From: an uncultured bacterium
GTDB lineage: Bacteria > Bacteroidota > Bacteroidia > Bacteroidales > Bacteroidaceae
Assembly: GCA_905216095.1 (NCBI GenBank)
Contig: CAJMSQ010000010.1
Coordinates: 1 to 64,000 of the forward strand
Length of the DNA: 64,000 bases
Direction of reading: 5' to 3'
Position 1 is the first letter of the stretch. Every line of letters starts with the position of its first letter. The translations under genes and the position numbers were made by a program. The notes beneath the pieces were generated by a model that saw only the letters and a program-made list of their open reading frames with translations, ran no database searches and had not been told where the DNA came from. This document shows, piece by piece, positions 27,064-35,428 of this stretch.

Positions 27064-28041
27064 TTATTTTCCTAAACATTTCTTTACCCATCGGGTCAGC
27101 GTGCCGGGCAGCATTCTGCCCAGCTTCCTCTTTCCCGATAGGGTGAACCGGTTCTCGATGGCCTTGAGCGGTATCCGTATGCAGGTGGATAACCGGTTGG
27201 CCGCGGTGTCGTCTGCGGCCCGGTAGCCGGCATAGGGCGTACGTCCCAGACAGTCCCACCAGTCCTTCCGGCGCGGATGGATGCAGCGCACGGACCACGG
27301 TTTCACCGGCCCTATGTAGTGGATGACGGCCGGATTCCTTTTGGCCGCTTTCACTTCGTCCGCCCCCCATGTCTCGGCCGCGACGTCTTTTTCCACGGCA
27401 TAGTTCATGTTGTAGCGCGGATGCAGGTAGACCGTCCGTTTCGCGCAGATAAAGTTGAGGGCATCCTGGTCCGGCGACTCTATGATGTCGTAATGCGCTG
27501 CGGCATATCTGCTGACGATGGCGGGCAGGTCTATCCCGCGGAATGCTTTCAGGTTCATCAGCACCACGCCCGAGTTGAAATACCAATGTTCCCTGTCGAT
27601 GCCCAGAAGCGGCATACGTTCGGGATGGTAAACGGGGCAGGTATCCCTTCCCGCCGCGATGTAATGGTCGCCGAGGTCTGTGGCATACAATTCCGCAAGC
27701 GAGTCTTTCACCACGATGTCTCCGTCCAGATACAGGATTTTGTCCACTTCGGGCAGCATGGCCGGCAGGCACAGTCTCAGCAGTGCGGCCTTGCCATGCC
27801 GTGTTTCCGGGAAGTCGGCCAATTGTTCCGGTCTGATGCACAATGGCCGGAATCTGCCGCCGCGCTTTTCGGTGAATCGTGCGATGCCGGCCGCTTCCGC
27901 TTCCGAGAGGCTACCTTCCAGATAGAGCAGATAAATACAGATGTCATTCTCCTTGTTGTGCTCGAAGATGGATTGCAGCAGTACGGTGCTCGGCACTATA
28001 TAGTTGCTGTTGGCTGCAATAGCGATGTGAATGTGTTCCAT
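27064..28041 (-). CDS. Glycosyltransferase family 8 protein
   Basis: This 325-residue protein is a GT8-type retaining transferase: IHIAIAANSNYIVPSTVLL at the N-terminus, the DxD metal motif in ILYLDGDIVV, YFNSGVVLMNL and HYIGPVKPW, the last providing the usual His-containing metal ligand. The family includes LPS galactosyl- and glucosyltransferases. ATG 28041 is preferred; a GTG at 28062 that overlaps the malQ stop (GTGA) is an alternative coupled start adding seven residues. It lies between malQ and another glycosyltransferase gene. Confidence 0.88.
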   Translation of the reverse strand: MEHIHIAIAANSNYIVPSTVLLQSIFEHNKENDICIYLLYLEGSLSEAEAAGIARFTEKRGGRFRPLCIRPEQLADFPETRHGKAALLRLCLPAMLPEVDKILYLDGDIVVKDSLAELYATDLGDHYIAAGRDTCPVYHPERMPLLGIDREHWYFNSGVVLMNLKAFRGIDLPAIVSRYAAAHYDIIESPDQDALNFICAKRTVYLHPRYNMNYAVEKDVAAETWGADEVKAAKRNPAVIHYIGPVKPWSVRCIHPRRKDWWDCLGRTPYAGYRAADDTAANRLSTCIRIPLKAIENRFTLSGKRKLGRMLPGTLTRWVKKCLGK

Positions 28042-28058
28042 AAAGGCCGTGTGTGGTT

Positions 28059-30647
28059 TCACCTGCCGCAGCGTTCCAGCAGGCTGCGCAGTTTTTCGTT
28101 GAATCCGGTCGCCGCCTCCAGGTCTTCGACAGCGAGGTGCATTCTGTACTGCCAGTACTGGTCGGGATTGGCCGGGTCGTTGATTTGCTCCTCTTCGGGA
28201 TGCGGATGTCTCAGAGACGGCTCTATGGCCAGCAGGTCCTGCAACGCGATGATGCAGAGCATGGAAGACGAGTTCAGGTGCAGGGTCAGTACCTTCTCGC
28301 AGATTTCGGGCGAGGCCTCTTCGGATGCTTGTCCGTCAAGGTGCAGCACCTCTTTCCAGAAGGCCTGCGTGCGTTCCTTGTCTTCCCGCCACCACAGGCG
28401 CAGCGGTGCCATGTCGTGGGTGGCGATGGTCGTGACAGACAGGTAGGGATAGCCGGCGGGATTGCCGAACCTGACGCCGTACTCCTTGGGCATCCGCTGT
28501 ATTTCGAGCGAAAGGATGTTCAGTTGCCCGAGCACTCCCTTGACCGAGGCCGGCACCATGCCGAGGTCTTCGGCACAGGGCAGCATGGGCGATGCGTCTT
28601 CCGTCTCGTCTATGATGGCCGATAATTTCCGGAAGGCCTTTTCGGCCCAATATTCATTGTGCCGGAAATAGAAGAAATGGTCATAGAGCCTGTTGAATGC
28701 CGCTTTGTCCGTGTCGGACAGCAGGTTGAACACGTCCGTGTGCTGGGCCGTCACGCGGGGATGGTACAGGTCCGGCCGCTCACTGTCGTTCAGGAAGAGC
28801 ACTTCCGTCACGGTCTTCATCAGCAGGTCCCTTGTTTTCCCTTCGCCGACGGCTGACAGAATCTGCTGTTGGGTGGAAAATTCCGGTTTCAGGGTGAAAG
28901 TGCCGTCCGGCTGCTCGTCGAAGAAACGGCGCAGGCCATGTCCGCCCATGTCTTCCTCCATCTCGTTGAAACGCCGTGGCGTGACAAAGGCGCGGGTGTA
29001 GCGGTCGATGTCGGCCGAAAAGCCGAAACCGTGTATTTCTTCCGCGCTGAGGGGGAGTGCGGGCCTGAAGTGTCCCATTACGCCGTAGGCCTGTGTAGAG
29101 GGTATCTCCCAAATGCGGAAGAAGCCCAGCACATGGTCGATGCGATAGGCGTCGAAATAACGTTTCATGTGGGCAAAGCGACGTTTCCACCATGCGTAGC
29201 CGTCTTTCGACATTTCTTCCCAGTTGTAGGTGGGGAATCCCCAGTTCTGCCCGTTCACGGCAAAGTCATCGGGTGGCGCGCCCGCCTGCCCGTCGAAGTG
29301 GAACAGCCGCGTATCGACCTCGGCCGGCACGCTGTCACGGCAGATGCCGATGGGAATGTCGCCTTTGAGGATGACGCCCAGCGAACGGGCTTTCTCGTGG
29401 GCGGCGGACATCTGTCTGTGGAGCAGATATTGCACGAACGGGTAGAAGGCCTGTGGCGCTTCGGCGCGGCCCTGGGTCTGCGCCTTGCGGCGTAAGTAGC
29501 CGGTATAGTGGGGCAGCCACTCCTGATTGTCCCTGACGAATTCCTTATAATCCTTGCGGGAGGTCACACGCTTACCGATTTCTCCGTACAACTCATGCAG
29601 GAAAGCCATTTTCTCGGCAAATACCGCCTCGTAGTCCAGACACGGGAGTGCGTTCAATTCCCGTCCGCGTTTCTCATGCCTCTTGTAGGCGTCCGTCTGC
29701 GCCCATTCCCGCAGGTCCAGATAGATGGGATGGAGCGCAAAAACGGAGATGGCGCTGTACGGATAGGAATCGTGCCATGTTCCCGATGATGTGGTGTCGT
29801 TTATGGGCAGCAACTGCACGACGTTCATGCCGGTGCGGGCCGCCCAGACTATGAAGCGCTGCAGGTCGCCGAAGTCTCCGACTCCGAAACTGCCGCGGCT
29901 GCGGAGCGAGAATACGGGAATCACGACACCGGCCCCGCGCCACGGCGCGGTTTCGATGCGCGGAGCGTCGTCCGTCCTGACGGCAGTCTCGCCGGGGGCG
30001 AGTTCCTGCGGGGGCAGACACCTGTTTTCGCCCGTTTCCCAGCGGATGTGGCCGGGTTTTTCCGTATCGACCAGCACGTATTTGTATTCCATGCCTTCCT
30101 TGAAGTCGGCTGCCGACAGTTCCGTGCCCCATTCGTACACGCCGGTCCGTTTCAGGAACCGTATTTTCTCTTCTTTCCATTCGCCGAGGGCCGGCGAACT
30201 GCCCGAGATGCCCCAACGACAACCCGCGGGAGGCGGAGGCGTGCGCACCAGCAGCAGGTAGGGCGACTCTATCAGCTCCATACGGGCCGGAGCGCCGCCC
30301 TGACGGCGGAATACGCATTCGGTAAAGGCTGAGCGCGACAGGTGGACGGGGATTTCCCGCTCGGTCCACGTGTCGCAGACCAGCATCTGCGAGCGTCTGC
30401 CCGGTTGCAGGAAGCGCGTGCCGCGGGCTTCCGTCCGGACCGTTCCGCCGTGTTCGTCGGTCACGCAGTATTCGTAGTGCACTCCCTCGGCGGAGTAGGG
30501 CAGTGAGTGCACGGCGGTCCACGTATGGCCGTCCTCGGACTGCATTTCCACGTGTTCGGTCTTGCCCGTCGCGCAGTGCGTCAGGTTCAGCCGTAGTTTC
30601 TCGCCCCATCGGGTGGTGTACGGTATTCGGAATCTAATGTCAGACAT
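28059..30647 (-). CDS. malQ: 4-alpha-glucanotransferase (GH77) with two CBM20-like domains
   Basis: This 862-residue amylomaltase moves alpha-1,4-glucan segments during maltodextrin and glycogen turnover. Two N-terminal starch-binding domains (about 1-110 and 120-215; the second has GSSPALGEW) precede the GH77 barrel. Catalytic residues fit D504 (RIDHVLGF), E693 (CAEDLGMVP) and D745 (THDMAPL). The two-CBM plus GH77 layout is the long Bacteroidota/plant DPE2-like form. It appears cytoplasmic, with no signal peptide. It is followed directly by two glycosyltransferase genes. The glycogen synthase and phosphorylase genes lie 11-15 kb away. Confidence 0.93.
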   Translation of the reverse strand: MSDIRFRIPYTTRWGEKLRLNLTHCATGKTEHVEMQSEDGHTWTAVHSLPYSAEGVHYEYCVTDEHGGTVRTEARGTRFLQPGRRSQMLVCDTWTEREIPVHLSRSAFTECVFRRQGGAPARMELIESPYLLLVRTPPPPAGCRWGISGSSPALGEWKEEKIRFLKRTGVYEWGTELSAADFKEGMEYKYVLVDTEKPGHIRWETGENRCLPPQELAPGETAVRTDDAPRIETAPWRGAGVVIPVFSLRSRGSFGVGDFGDLQRFIVWAARTGMNVVQLLPINDTTSSGTWHDSYPYSAISVFALHPIYLDLREWAQTDAYKRHEKRGRELNALPCLDYEAVFAEKMAFLHELYGEIGKRVTSRKDYKEFVRDNQEWLPHYTGYLRRKAQTQGRAEAPQAFYPFVQYLLHRQMSAAHEKARSLGVILKGDIPIGICRDSVPAEVDTRLFHFDGQAGAPPDDFAVNGQNWGFPTYNWEEMSKDGYAWWKRRFAHMKRYFDAYRIDHVLGFFRIWEIPSTQAYGVMGHFRPALPLSAEEIHGFGFSADIDRYTRAFVTPRRFNEMEEDMGGHGLRRFFDEQPDGTFTLKPEFSTQQQILSAVGEGKTRDLLMKTVTEVLFLNDSERPDLYHPRVTAQHTDVFNLLSDTDKAAFNRLYDHFFYFRHNEYWAEKAFRKLSAIIDETEDASPMLPCAEDLGMVPASVKGVLGQLNILSLEIQRMPKEYGVRFGNPAGYPYLSVTTIATHDMAPLRLWWREDKERTQAFWKEVLHLDGQASEEASPEICEKVLTLHLNSSSMLCIIALQDLLAIEPSLRHPHPEEEQINDPANPDQYWQYRMHLAVEDLEAATGFNEKLRSLLERCGR

Positions 30648-30748
30648 CTTGTATGGTGAAATAGTAGGATGAAGAATCAGTTTGAGGAGTTGCGGGGCGG
30701 TCGTGCCGCCCGTCTGTCCCCGCGTAAGTGTATGTTTTTCGCCATCTG

Positions 30749-30756
30749 CAAAAATA
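30749..30756 (-). promoter_or_regulatory. Possible malQ promoter -7 box TATTTTTG
   Basis: TATTTTTG on the minus strand lies about 100 bases upstream of the malQ ATG. No TTG at standard spacing. I see nothing else in 30648-30896. Confidence 0.4.
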
Positions 30757-30896
30757 ATAAAAAAACATTGCTTTGGGGATACGGGGGAGACGAAACATTA
30801 CATGCCGGTGTTTTTTCCCTGTCCCGGCACCATCCCGGTGCGACAAGAGGGGCAGTTCCGGTCGTGTGTCCGAAGCCCCGTTTGGCAGTGCTTTGG

Positions 30897-31173
30897 GATT
30901 TTAACACAATTTGCTTTTCGGCGGAAAATGTTGTATCTTTGTGGTACGGAAAGTAGGGAAGGCGGTCGCGGACCGCCTTTTTTCGTGTAAATAAGTCCGT
31001 TATGGGTCGATTTACATGCACATGTAGAAAAATTTAGAAGCAGCCTGCGCAAAAATACATGCCTTCCGGTTTGAACCGGAAGCCTTCCGCGCGCAAAAAG
31101 ATGCCTTCCCAGAGTTCGTAAACCTATTTCATTTACATTTATTAGGATAACAGAGGTTAAATATGTTAAAGTC
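30897..31173 (+). repeat. Dispersed MITE-like element, copy A
   Basis: A 277-bp copy. Order: end GATTTTAACA (30897), promoter TTG (30911-30913), 20 bases, TATCTTTG (30934-30941), hairpin AAGGCGGTC/GACCGCCTT with six T (30959-30983), TACATG-CA-CATGTA palindrome (31013-31026), hairpin CTTCCGGTT/AACCGGAAG (about 31063-31082) and end TGTTAAAGTC (31164-31173). The two ends are near-inverted repeats (9 of 10). It lies between malQ (reading away) and the 3' end of the hexosaminidase gene. Its internal small frame is cut by an early stop, unlike copies B and E. Confidence 0.92.
30947..30983 (+). ncRNA. Predicted ~37-nt hairpin RNA of element copy A
   Basis: A consensus promoter at 30911-30941 should start transcription near 30947. 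A 9-bp stem (30959-30967 with 30971-30979) followed by six T would end it near 30983. The start position is estimated. Confidence 0.4.
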
Positions 31174-31227
31174 GGACGGCGGCATCCCGGACATTGCGGG
31201 TCGTTCCGGTCTTGCCGTAAAATAAAA

Positions 31228-31266
31228 CATCCGGGCGGAAGCGCGTATGGTGCTTCCGTCCGGATG
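31228..31266 (-). terminator. Terminator after the GH20 gene
   Basis: CATCCGGGCGGAAGC at 31228-31242 pairs with GCTTCCGTCCGGATG at 31252-31266 (one G-T pair). On the minus strand it is followed by a T-rich run (TTTTATTTTA). It lies about 43 bases after the hexosaminidase stop. Confidence 0.8.
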
Positions 31267-31308
31267 GAGAAACAGGTTTCCGGAGATTAGCCCGGATATG
31301 GGGAACGG

Positions 31309-33360
31309 TTATTTGATTTCGTTCTTGATTTCCACGTTGGTAATCTTGCTCTTGAAGTTTCCGGCCTTGCGGAGCGGGAAGACGAGCGTGCGCTGGTAGT
31401 ACATCTGGTTGGAGGGGATGTACATGTCGGTTTCCCAGGTCGTGCCTTCTTCAAACTGGAACTTGGTGCGGTCGCCCGGTTTCACCACATAGATGGTCTT
31501 GGGGCCCAGCTCTTCTTTCACTTTCCCATTGACCAGCAGACGTGTCATCTTGTTGTTGCCCTGTATGCTGATGCTGACTTTTTCTCCCTTGGGGATGCGG
31601 TAGTTGAACGTGTTGAGATAGCCGTCGCGGGCGAAGCCCAGTTTGCCCTCGCGCGGGTCGGCGAGATAGAACACGGCGTTCTTGGAGCGCAACAGTTCCG
31701 TTCCTTTCTCTTCGGCGGCGCCTTCGATGTCGAAGCTGACGGTATAGCCGTAGCCGACTTCCTCCTGATGGTTCTCCATTCCGGGCTTGAGCTCGGGGAT
31801 GTTGATGGTAACGGGGCTTCCGTCCTTAGAAAGTTTTCCGGCTTCGTTTACTCCGGGAGCTTCGCTAAGGTTCTTCACTTGCTTGGCGTAGTCTGCGTAA
31901 GGCAACTTCGTTTCTTTTCCCGTCCAGCACTTCACGGCGAGGGTCTGGAGTGCAGGGAAGACGCGGTCGTGTACGTCCTTGGTGGAAATTCCGTTGCCGC
32001 AATGGTCGTTCCACACGGCAAACATTCCGCCGAGGATGGCAGGGTCGTTCTCCTCGAACTTCTGGTTGCCGATGCTGGCCGGCGTCCAGTGTTCGTATAG
32101 ATACTGGCAGTTCAGATAGTCATAATAATAGCCGGCGGCAGGTACGATGTAGACGGCGCCGTCGGGGATGCTGACGAGCTTGTATCCCTGTTCCTTCATT
32201 TCTTTGGGGTTGGCGTAGCCGTTGTACCAGCAGTACATGGTTACGTCCTTGGACTTGACGGGCGTCTTGCCGTAAGCATGGCTCAACGCACCCCAGACAA
32301 CGGCTTCCTTGCCGAAACTTTCGACGTATTTGATATAGTAGTCGGTGAACTCACGGAACTTTTCGCGCACTTCTTCCTTGGCATTGGAATATTCGTCCGT
32401 GCCGATGTGTACGCGCTTGCCGCGGAACACGGGATTCGGTCCGGAGAGATATTCCTTGAACAAGCCGTCGAGGAATTTGTAGGTTTCGGGGTTGAACAAG
32501 TCGAGGTGGTCCATGCCGTACTCTTTCGAGCCTATTTCGGGCTTATAGTGCGTGAAGGCCAGGGAGTGGGCGGGTACGTCTATCTCGGGGATGATTTCCA
32601 CGCCGTTCTCTTCGGCCAGTTTCTGCAGTTCGATGAATTCCTTCTTCGTATAAGAGCCGTCCTTGGCCGTAAGTCCGGGATAGGTCTCGCATTCCAGGCG
32701 GAACGCGGCCTGCGTCTTGTTCCAGTCGTCGCCGAAGTACTGGCGGAAGCCATTGTCATTGAGGTGGACGCTCAGAACATTCATCTTATAATATCCCATC
32801 ATCTTGACAAGGCTGCGCAGGTAGTCCATGGGAATGAATTTCCGGGCGCAGTCGATGGAGAAGCCTCGGAAACCGTATTCCGGCGTGTCGATGGTCGAAC
32901 CTTTCGGCAGGGCGCGTCTGGCGGAAGCCGTTGCGGCTTTTTCAGCCTGCTCATACATTTGCAGCACCGTGCGGGTTCCCCAGTACAGGCCGCGCATGTT
33001 GGCCGCGGAGATGACGGCCTTGTCGCCGATTTCGAGCGCATAGCCTTCCGTGCCGAGTTTTTTGTTCTTCACAAGCCGCAACTCGATGTCGCCGGCTTGC
33101 GCCTTGCCCTGCACGGCGGTATAGGTCTCCTGCGTCAGCAGCCGGAAATCTTCGGCCAGGGCGGCGGCCAGTTTCTTGAGTTCCTTGTTGCCCGAGGTCA
33201 CGATACGGCCCGACGGCGTGAATGTGCCGGCGGCTTCCGTCCATGCTTTCAGTTCGGGCACGACAAAGGGCTTGGGGCCGACATCGGCCAGGGCTGTTGT
33301 GGCTCCGGCCAATGTGAAAATCATCAACAATGATTTTACTTTCAACAATAATCTTTTCAT
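31309..33360 (-). CDS. Beta-N-acetylhexosaminidase (GH20)
   Basis: This 683-residue exported protein has a signal peptide (LLLKVKSLLMIFTLAGATTALA), an N-terminal GH20b domain (about 30-155), the GH20 barrel and a C-terminal beta-sandwich (about 540-683) that looks like a LamG/carbohydrate-binding domain. The catalytic Asp-Glu pair is D322-E323 in HIGTDEYSN, the signature of substrate-assisted hexosaminidases acting on GlcNAc or GalNAc ends. It probably removes amino sugars from host or bacterial glycans in the periplasm. It follows the membrane-protein gene by 30 bases. Confidence 0.92.
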   Translation of the reverse strand: MKRLLLKVKSLLMIFTLAGATTALADVGPKPFVVPELKAWTEAAGTFTPSGRIVTSGNKELKKLAAALAEDFRLLTQETYTAVQGKAQAGDIELRLVKNKKLGTEGYALEIGDKAVISAANMRGLYWGTRTVLQMYEQAEKAATASARRALPKGSTIDTPEYGFRGFSIDCARKFIPMDYLRSLVKMMGYYKMNVLSVHLNDNGFRQYFGDDWNKTQAAFRLECETYPGLTAKDGSYTKKEFIELQKLAEENGVEIIPEIDVPAHSLAFTHYKPEIGSKEYGMDHLDLFNPETYKFLDGLFKEYLSGPNPVFRGKRVHIGTDEYSNAKEEVREKFREFTDYYIKYVESFGKEAVVWGALSHAYGKTPVKSKDVTMYCWYNGYANPKEMKEQGYKLVSIPDGAVYIVPAAGYYYDYLNCQYLYEHWTPASIGNQKFEENDPAILGGMFAVWNDHCGNGISTKDVHDRVFPALQTLAVKCWTGKETKLPYADYAKQVKNLSEAPGVNEAGKLSKDGSPVTINIPELKPGMENHQEEVGYGYTVSFDIEGAAEEKGTELLRSKNAVFYLADPREGKLGFARDGYLNTFNYRIPKGEKVSISIQGNNKMTRLLVNGKVKEELGPKTIYVVKPGDRTKFQFEEGTTWETDMYIPSNQMYYQRTLVFPLRKAGNFKSKITNVEIKNEIK

Positions 33361-33390
33361 GGTAAATAAATTATGGTTTTTGCTTGTGTG

Positions 33391-34353
33391 TTACTCTTTT
33401 TCCCGTCCGGACATCCTTTCCTGGTGCGTCCTGTCGGCGGCGGCCTTCAGGGATAATGCCCACCTGCGGACGGACATCAGCAGGATGCAGGCGGTGAATG
33501 CCAGGGTGGAAACGCCTATGAAGAGCGCGGAGTGATATTCCGGCAGCCCGGAGTCATTGTTGGTCAGCACAGACTGTCCGTCTGCCATGACCGACAGGGG
33601 AAACAGTGTGGCAGGTAGCAGGAATACGGCGGAGACAAGCAGGACAGGTACGGCCGTGAGCATCAGAATCAGCAGATAACCTCCGAAAGAGCGCACTCCG
33701 TTGCGGGTGGCTGCGCGCAGGGCGGCTTTCAGTCCCGTTTGCCCGAAAATATAATATTGTCTCCCGATGGCGGAGACGACCCATACATATATATATATAG
33801 GAATAAGCAACAGCAGGGACCATGCCCATGCCGGTGTCGTGGCTTTCCATGCGACAAGGGCCACGCCTGCGGCGGGCAATGTGTAGGCCAATGCGGTCAG
33901 GGCGTCGAACAGCAGGTTGCGGCCTGCGGCCGCGCGTGTCTCCCTCCACAGCCCGAAAGGATGGCAGGCCGGCAGGGCGTTTGTCGCCGCATAGAACCGG
34001 ATTTGTGTCCAGCCTGCCCCCTTTGCCAAATAGGCGGCAATGACGGCGAACAGCAGACCGAGTGCCGGCGGCAGGAAGTCGGTCGCGGCGGGCTTGCAGA
34101 GTTGCCGGACCATCTCATGGTCCATGCCGGCCTCGGCGTATAGTCGTGCGGGCAGGAAGTGGCCCACATAGAAACGCGTCAGCAGAAAGAGTGACAGCGC
34201 AAAGCCCAGTCCCGCCAGGAGGGCATGTGGCCACAGGTATTTCAGATAGGTCTTCGCATTGAGCGCAAATATTTTCCAACCGTCCGAGATGCAACCGCGA
34301 AAACTTCTCGTTTGCCTGAACCGTAAGGGCGTGTAGTCTTCTTCTGTCGTCAT
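33391..34353 (-). CDS. Integral membrane protein of unknown function
   Basis: This 320-residue protein has about six membrane segments: near residues 37-60, 95-115, 150-170, 175-198 (with an IPIYIYVWVV stretch), 228-255 and 278-300. It has a soluble, arginine-rich N-terminal 35 residues. No known motif or transport signature is visible. The start at 34353 is fixed by the promoter just upstream. The (AT)n tract at 33787-33799 encodes the IYIY stretch. It sits directly upstream of the hexosaminidase gene and is probably co-transcribed. Confidence 0.8.
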   Translation of the reverse strand: MTTEEDYTPLRFRQTRSFRGCISDGWKIFALNAKTYLKYLWPHALLAGLGFALSLFLLTRFYVGHFLPARLYAEAGMDHEMVRQLCKPAATDFLPPALGLLFAVIAAYLAKGAGWTQIRFYAATNALPACHPFGLWRETRAAAGRNLLFDALTALAYTLPAAGVALVAWKATTPAWAWSLLLLIPIYIYVWVVSAIGRQYYIFGQTGLKAALRAATRNGVRSFGGYLLILMLTAVPVLLVSAVFLLPATLFPLSVMADGQSVLTNNDSGLPEYHSALFIGVSTLAFTACILLMSVRRWALSLKAAADRTHQERMSGREKE

Positions 34354-34381
34354 GCTGTCAAGGTTTTCTTTTATGATAGGA

Positions 34382-34410
34382 CAAAGATAAGGAAAAAAAA
34401 CGTATCTTTG
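34382..34410. promoter_or_regulatory. Divergent promoters forming an inverted repeat of -7 boxes
   Basis: CAAAGATA (34382-34389; TATCTTTG on the minus strand) and TATCTTTG (34403-34410, plus strand) are exact inverted copies 13 bases apart. They should serve the membrane protein gene to the left and the oxidoreductase gene to the right. Neither has a TTG at standard spacing. The plus box ends only 4 bases before ATG 34415. Confidence 0.6.
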
Positions 34411-34414
34411 CCTT

Positions 34415-35404
34415 ATGTCGGAAAACATAATCATTAAATGGGGGTTTATCGGTTGCGGGGAAGTGACCGAGAAGAAGAGCGGTCCGGCGTTCGCACTCGT
34501 TCCTGACTCAAAGGTCGTGGCGGTAATGAGCCGCAACAAGGAAAAAGCCTGCTCCTATGCCACACGTCACGGAATCCCCCGCTATTATACGGATGCCCAG
34601 CGCCTTGTGGACGACCCTGACGTCAATGCCGTGTACATCGCCACGCCGCCTTCGACCCATGCCACCTATGCCATCATGGCCATGAAGAGCGGAAAGGCGG
34701 TGTACGTGGAGAAGCCGATGGCGTCGAACTATGAGGATTGCTGCCGCATCAATCGTATTGCATCCAAAACGCATGTACCGTGCTTCGTGGCTTATTACCG
34801 CCGTTATCTTCCTTACTTCCGGAAGGTGGCGGATTTGGTGGCGGCCGGCGAAATCGGGAATGTAATCAATGTACAGATACGTTTTGCCGCTTCGCCGCGC
34901 GACCTGGATTATAACAGAACCAATCTGCCGTGGCGCGTGCAGCCGGACATCGCGGGCGGCGGCTATTTTTATGACCTCGCGCCGCATCAGATTGACCTTT
35001 TGCAGATGATGTTCGGTCCTATCATCGAGGCCGAGGGATATAAGGCCAACCGCGGGGGACTTTATGATACGGAAGACTCCGTGAGCGCCTGTTTCCGCTT
35101 TTCGAACGGGCTTCCCGGTTCCGGCTCATGGTGCTTTGTCGCCCATAAGAGTGCCAAGGAAGACCGCGTGGAACTTATCGGCGACCGTGGTTCGTTGAGT
35201 TTCTCCGTCTTTACCTACGACCCCATCGTGCTGCACACGGAGCGGGGACGGGAAGAGATAGTTGTGGAAAATCCCAGGTTCGTGCAACTGCCGCTCATCA
35301 AACTTGTCGTCGAGCATTTGCAGAATAAAGCGGTGTGCACCTGCGACTGTGTGAGTGCCACTTCCGTGAACTGGGTGGTGGACAGAATCCTCGGTAAACT
35401 TTGA
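34415..35404 (+). CDS. Gfo/Idh/MocA family oxidoreductase
   Basis: This 329-residue NAD(P)-dependent protein has an N-terminal Rossmann domain (KWGFIGCGEVTEKKSGP), the cofactor/active-site motif VYVEKPMASNYEDC (about residue 97) and a C-terminal alpha/beta domain with YFYDLAPHQIDLL providing the likely catalytic histidine. The family acts on sugars, inositols and related compounds; the substrate is not readable. The -7 box ends 4 bases before the ATG, so the mRNA may be leaderless. No in-frame start with better spacing exists nearby. Confidence 0.88.
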   Translation: MSENIIIKWGFIGCGEVTEKKSGPAFALVPDSKVVAVMSRNKEKACSYATRHGIPRYYTDAQRLVDDPDVNAVYIATPPSTHATYAIMAMKSGKAVYVEKPMASNYEDCCRINRIASKTHVPCFVAYYRRYLPYFRKVADLVAAGEIGNVINVQIRFAASPRDLDYNRTNLPWRVQPDIAGGGYFYDLAPHQIDLLQMMFGPIIEAEGYKANRGGLYDTEDSVSACFRFSNGLPGSGSWCFVAHKSAKEDRVELIGDRGSLSFSVFTYDPIVLHTERGREEIVVENPRFVQLPLIKLVVEHLQNKAVCTCDCVSATSVNWVVDRILGKL

Positions 35405-35428
35405 AAAGAGTAATGTTCGGTTAGAGAT

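Noticed and set aside
27050..27841. Longer N-terminus for the glycosyltransferase at 26057
   Set aside because: The extra frame lies over the GT8 gene in another frame; the GT8 motifs are clear, so the extension is a shadow.
30959..30983. Element hairpin as a riboswitch or attenuator for a downstream gene
   Set aside because: In copies A, B and D the next gene reads toward the element, so no downstream coding sequence could be controlled.
30897..31173. Elements as a CRISPR array or insertion sequence
   Set aside because: Copies are kilobases apart with no spacer pattern, and none contains a transposase.
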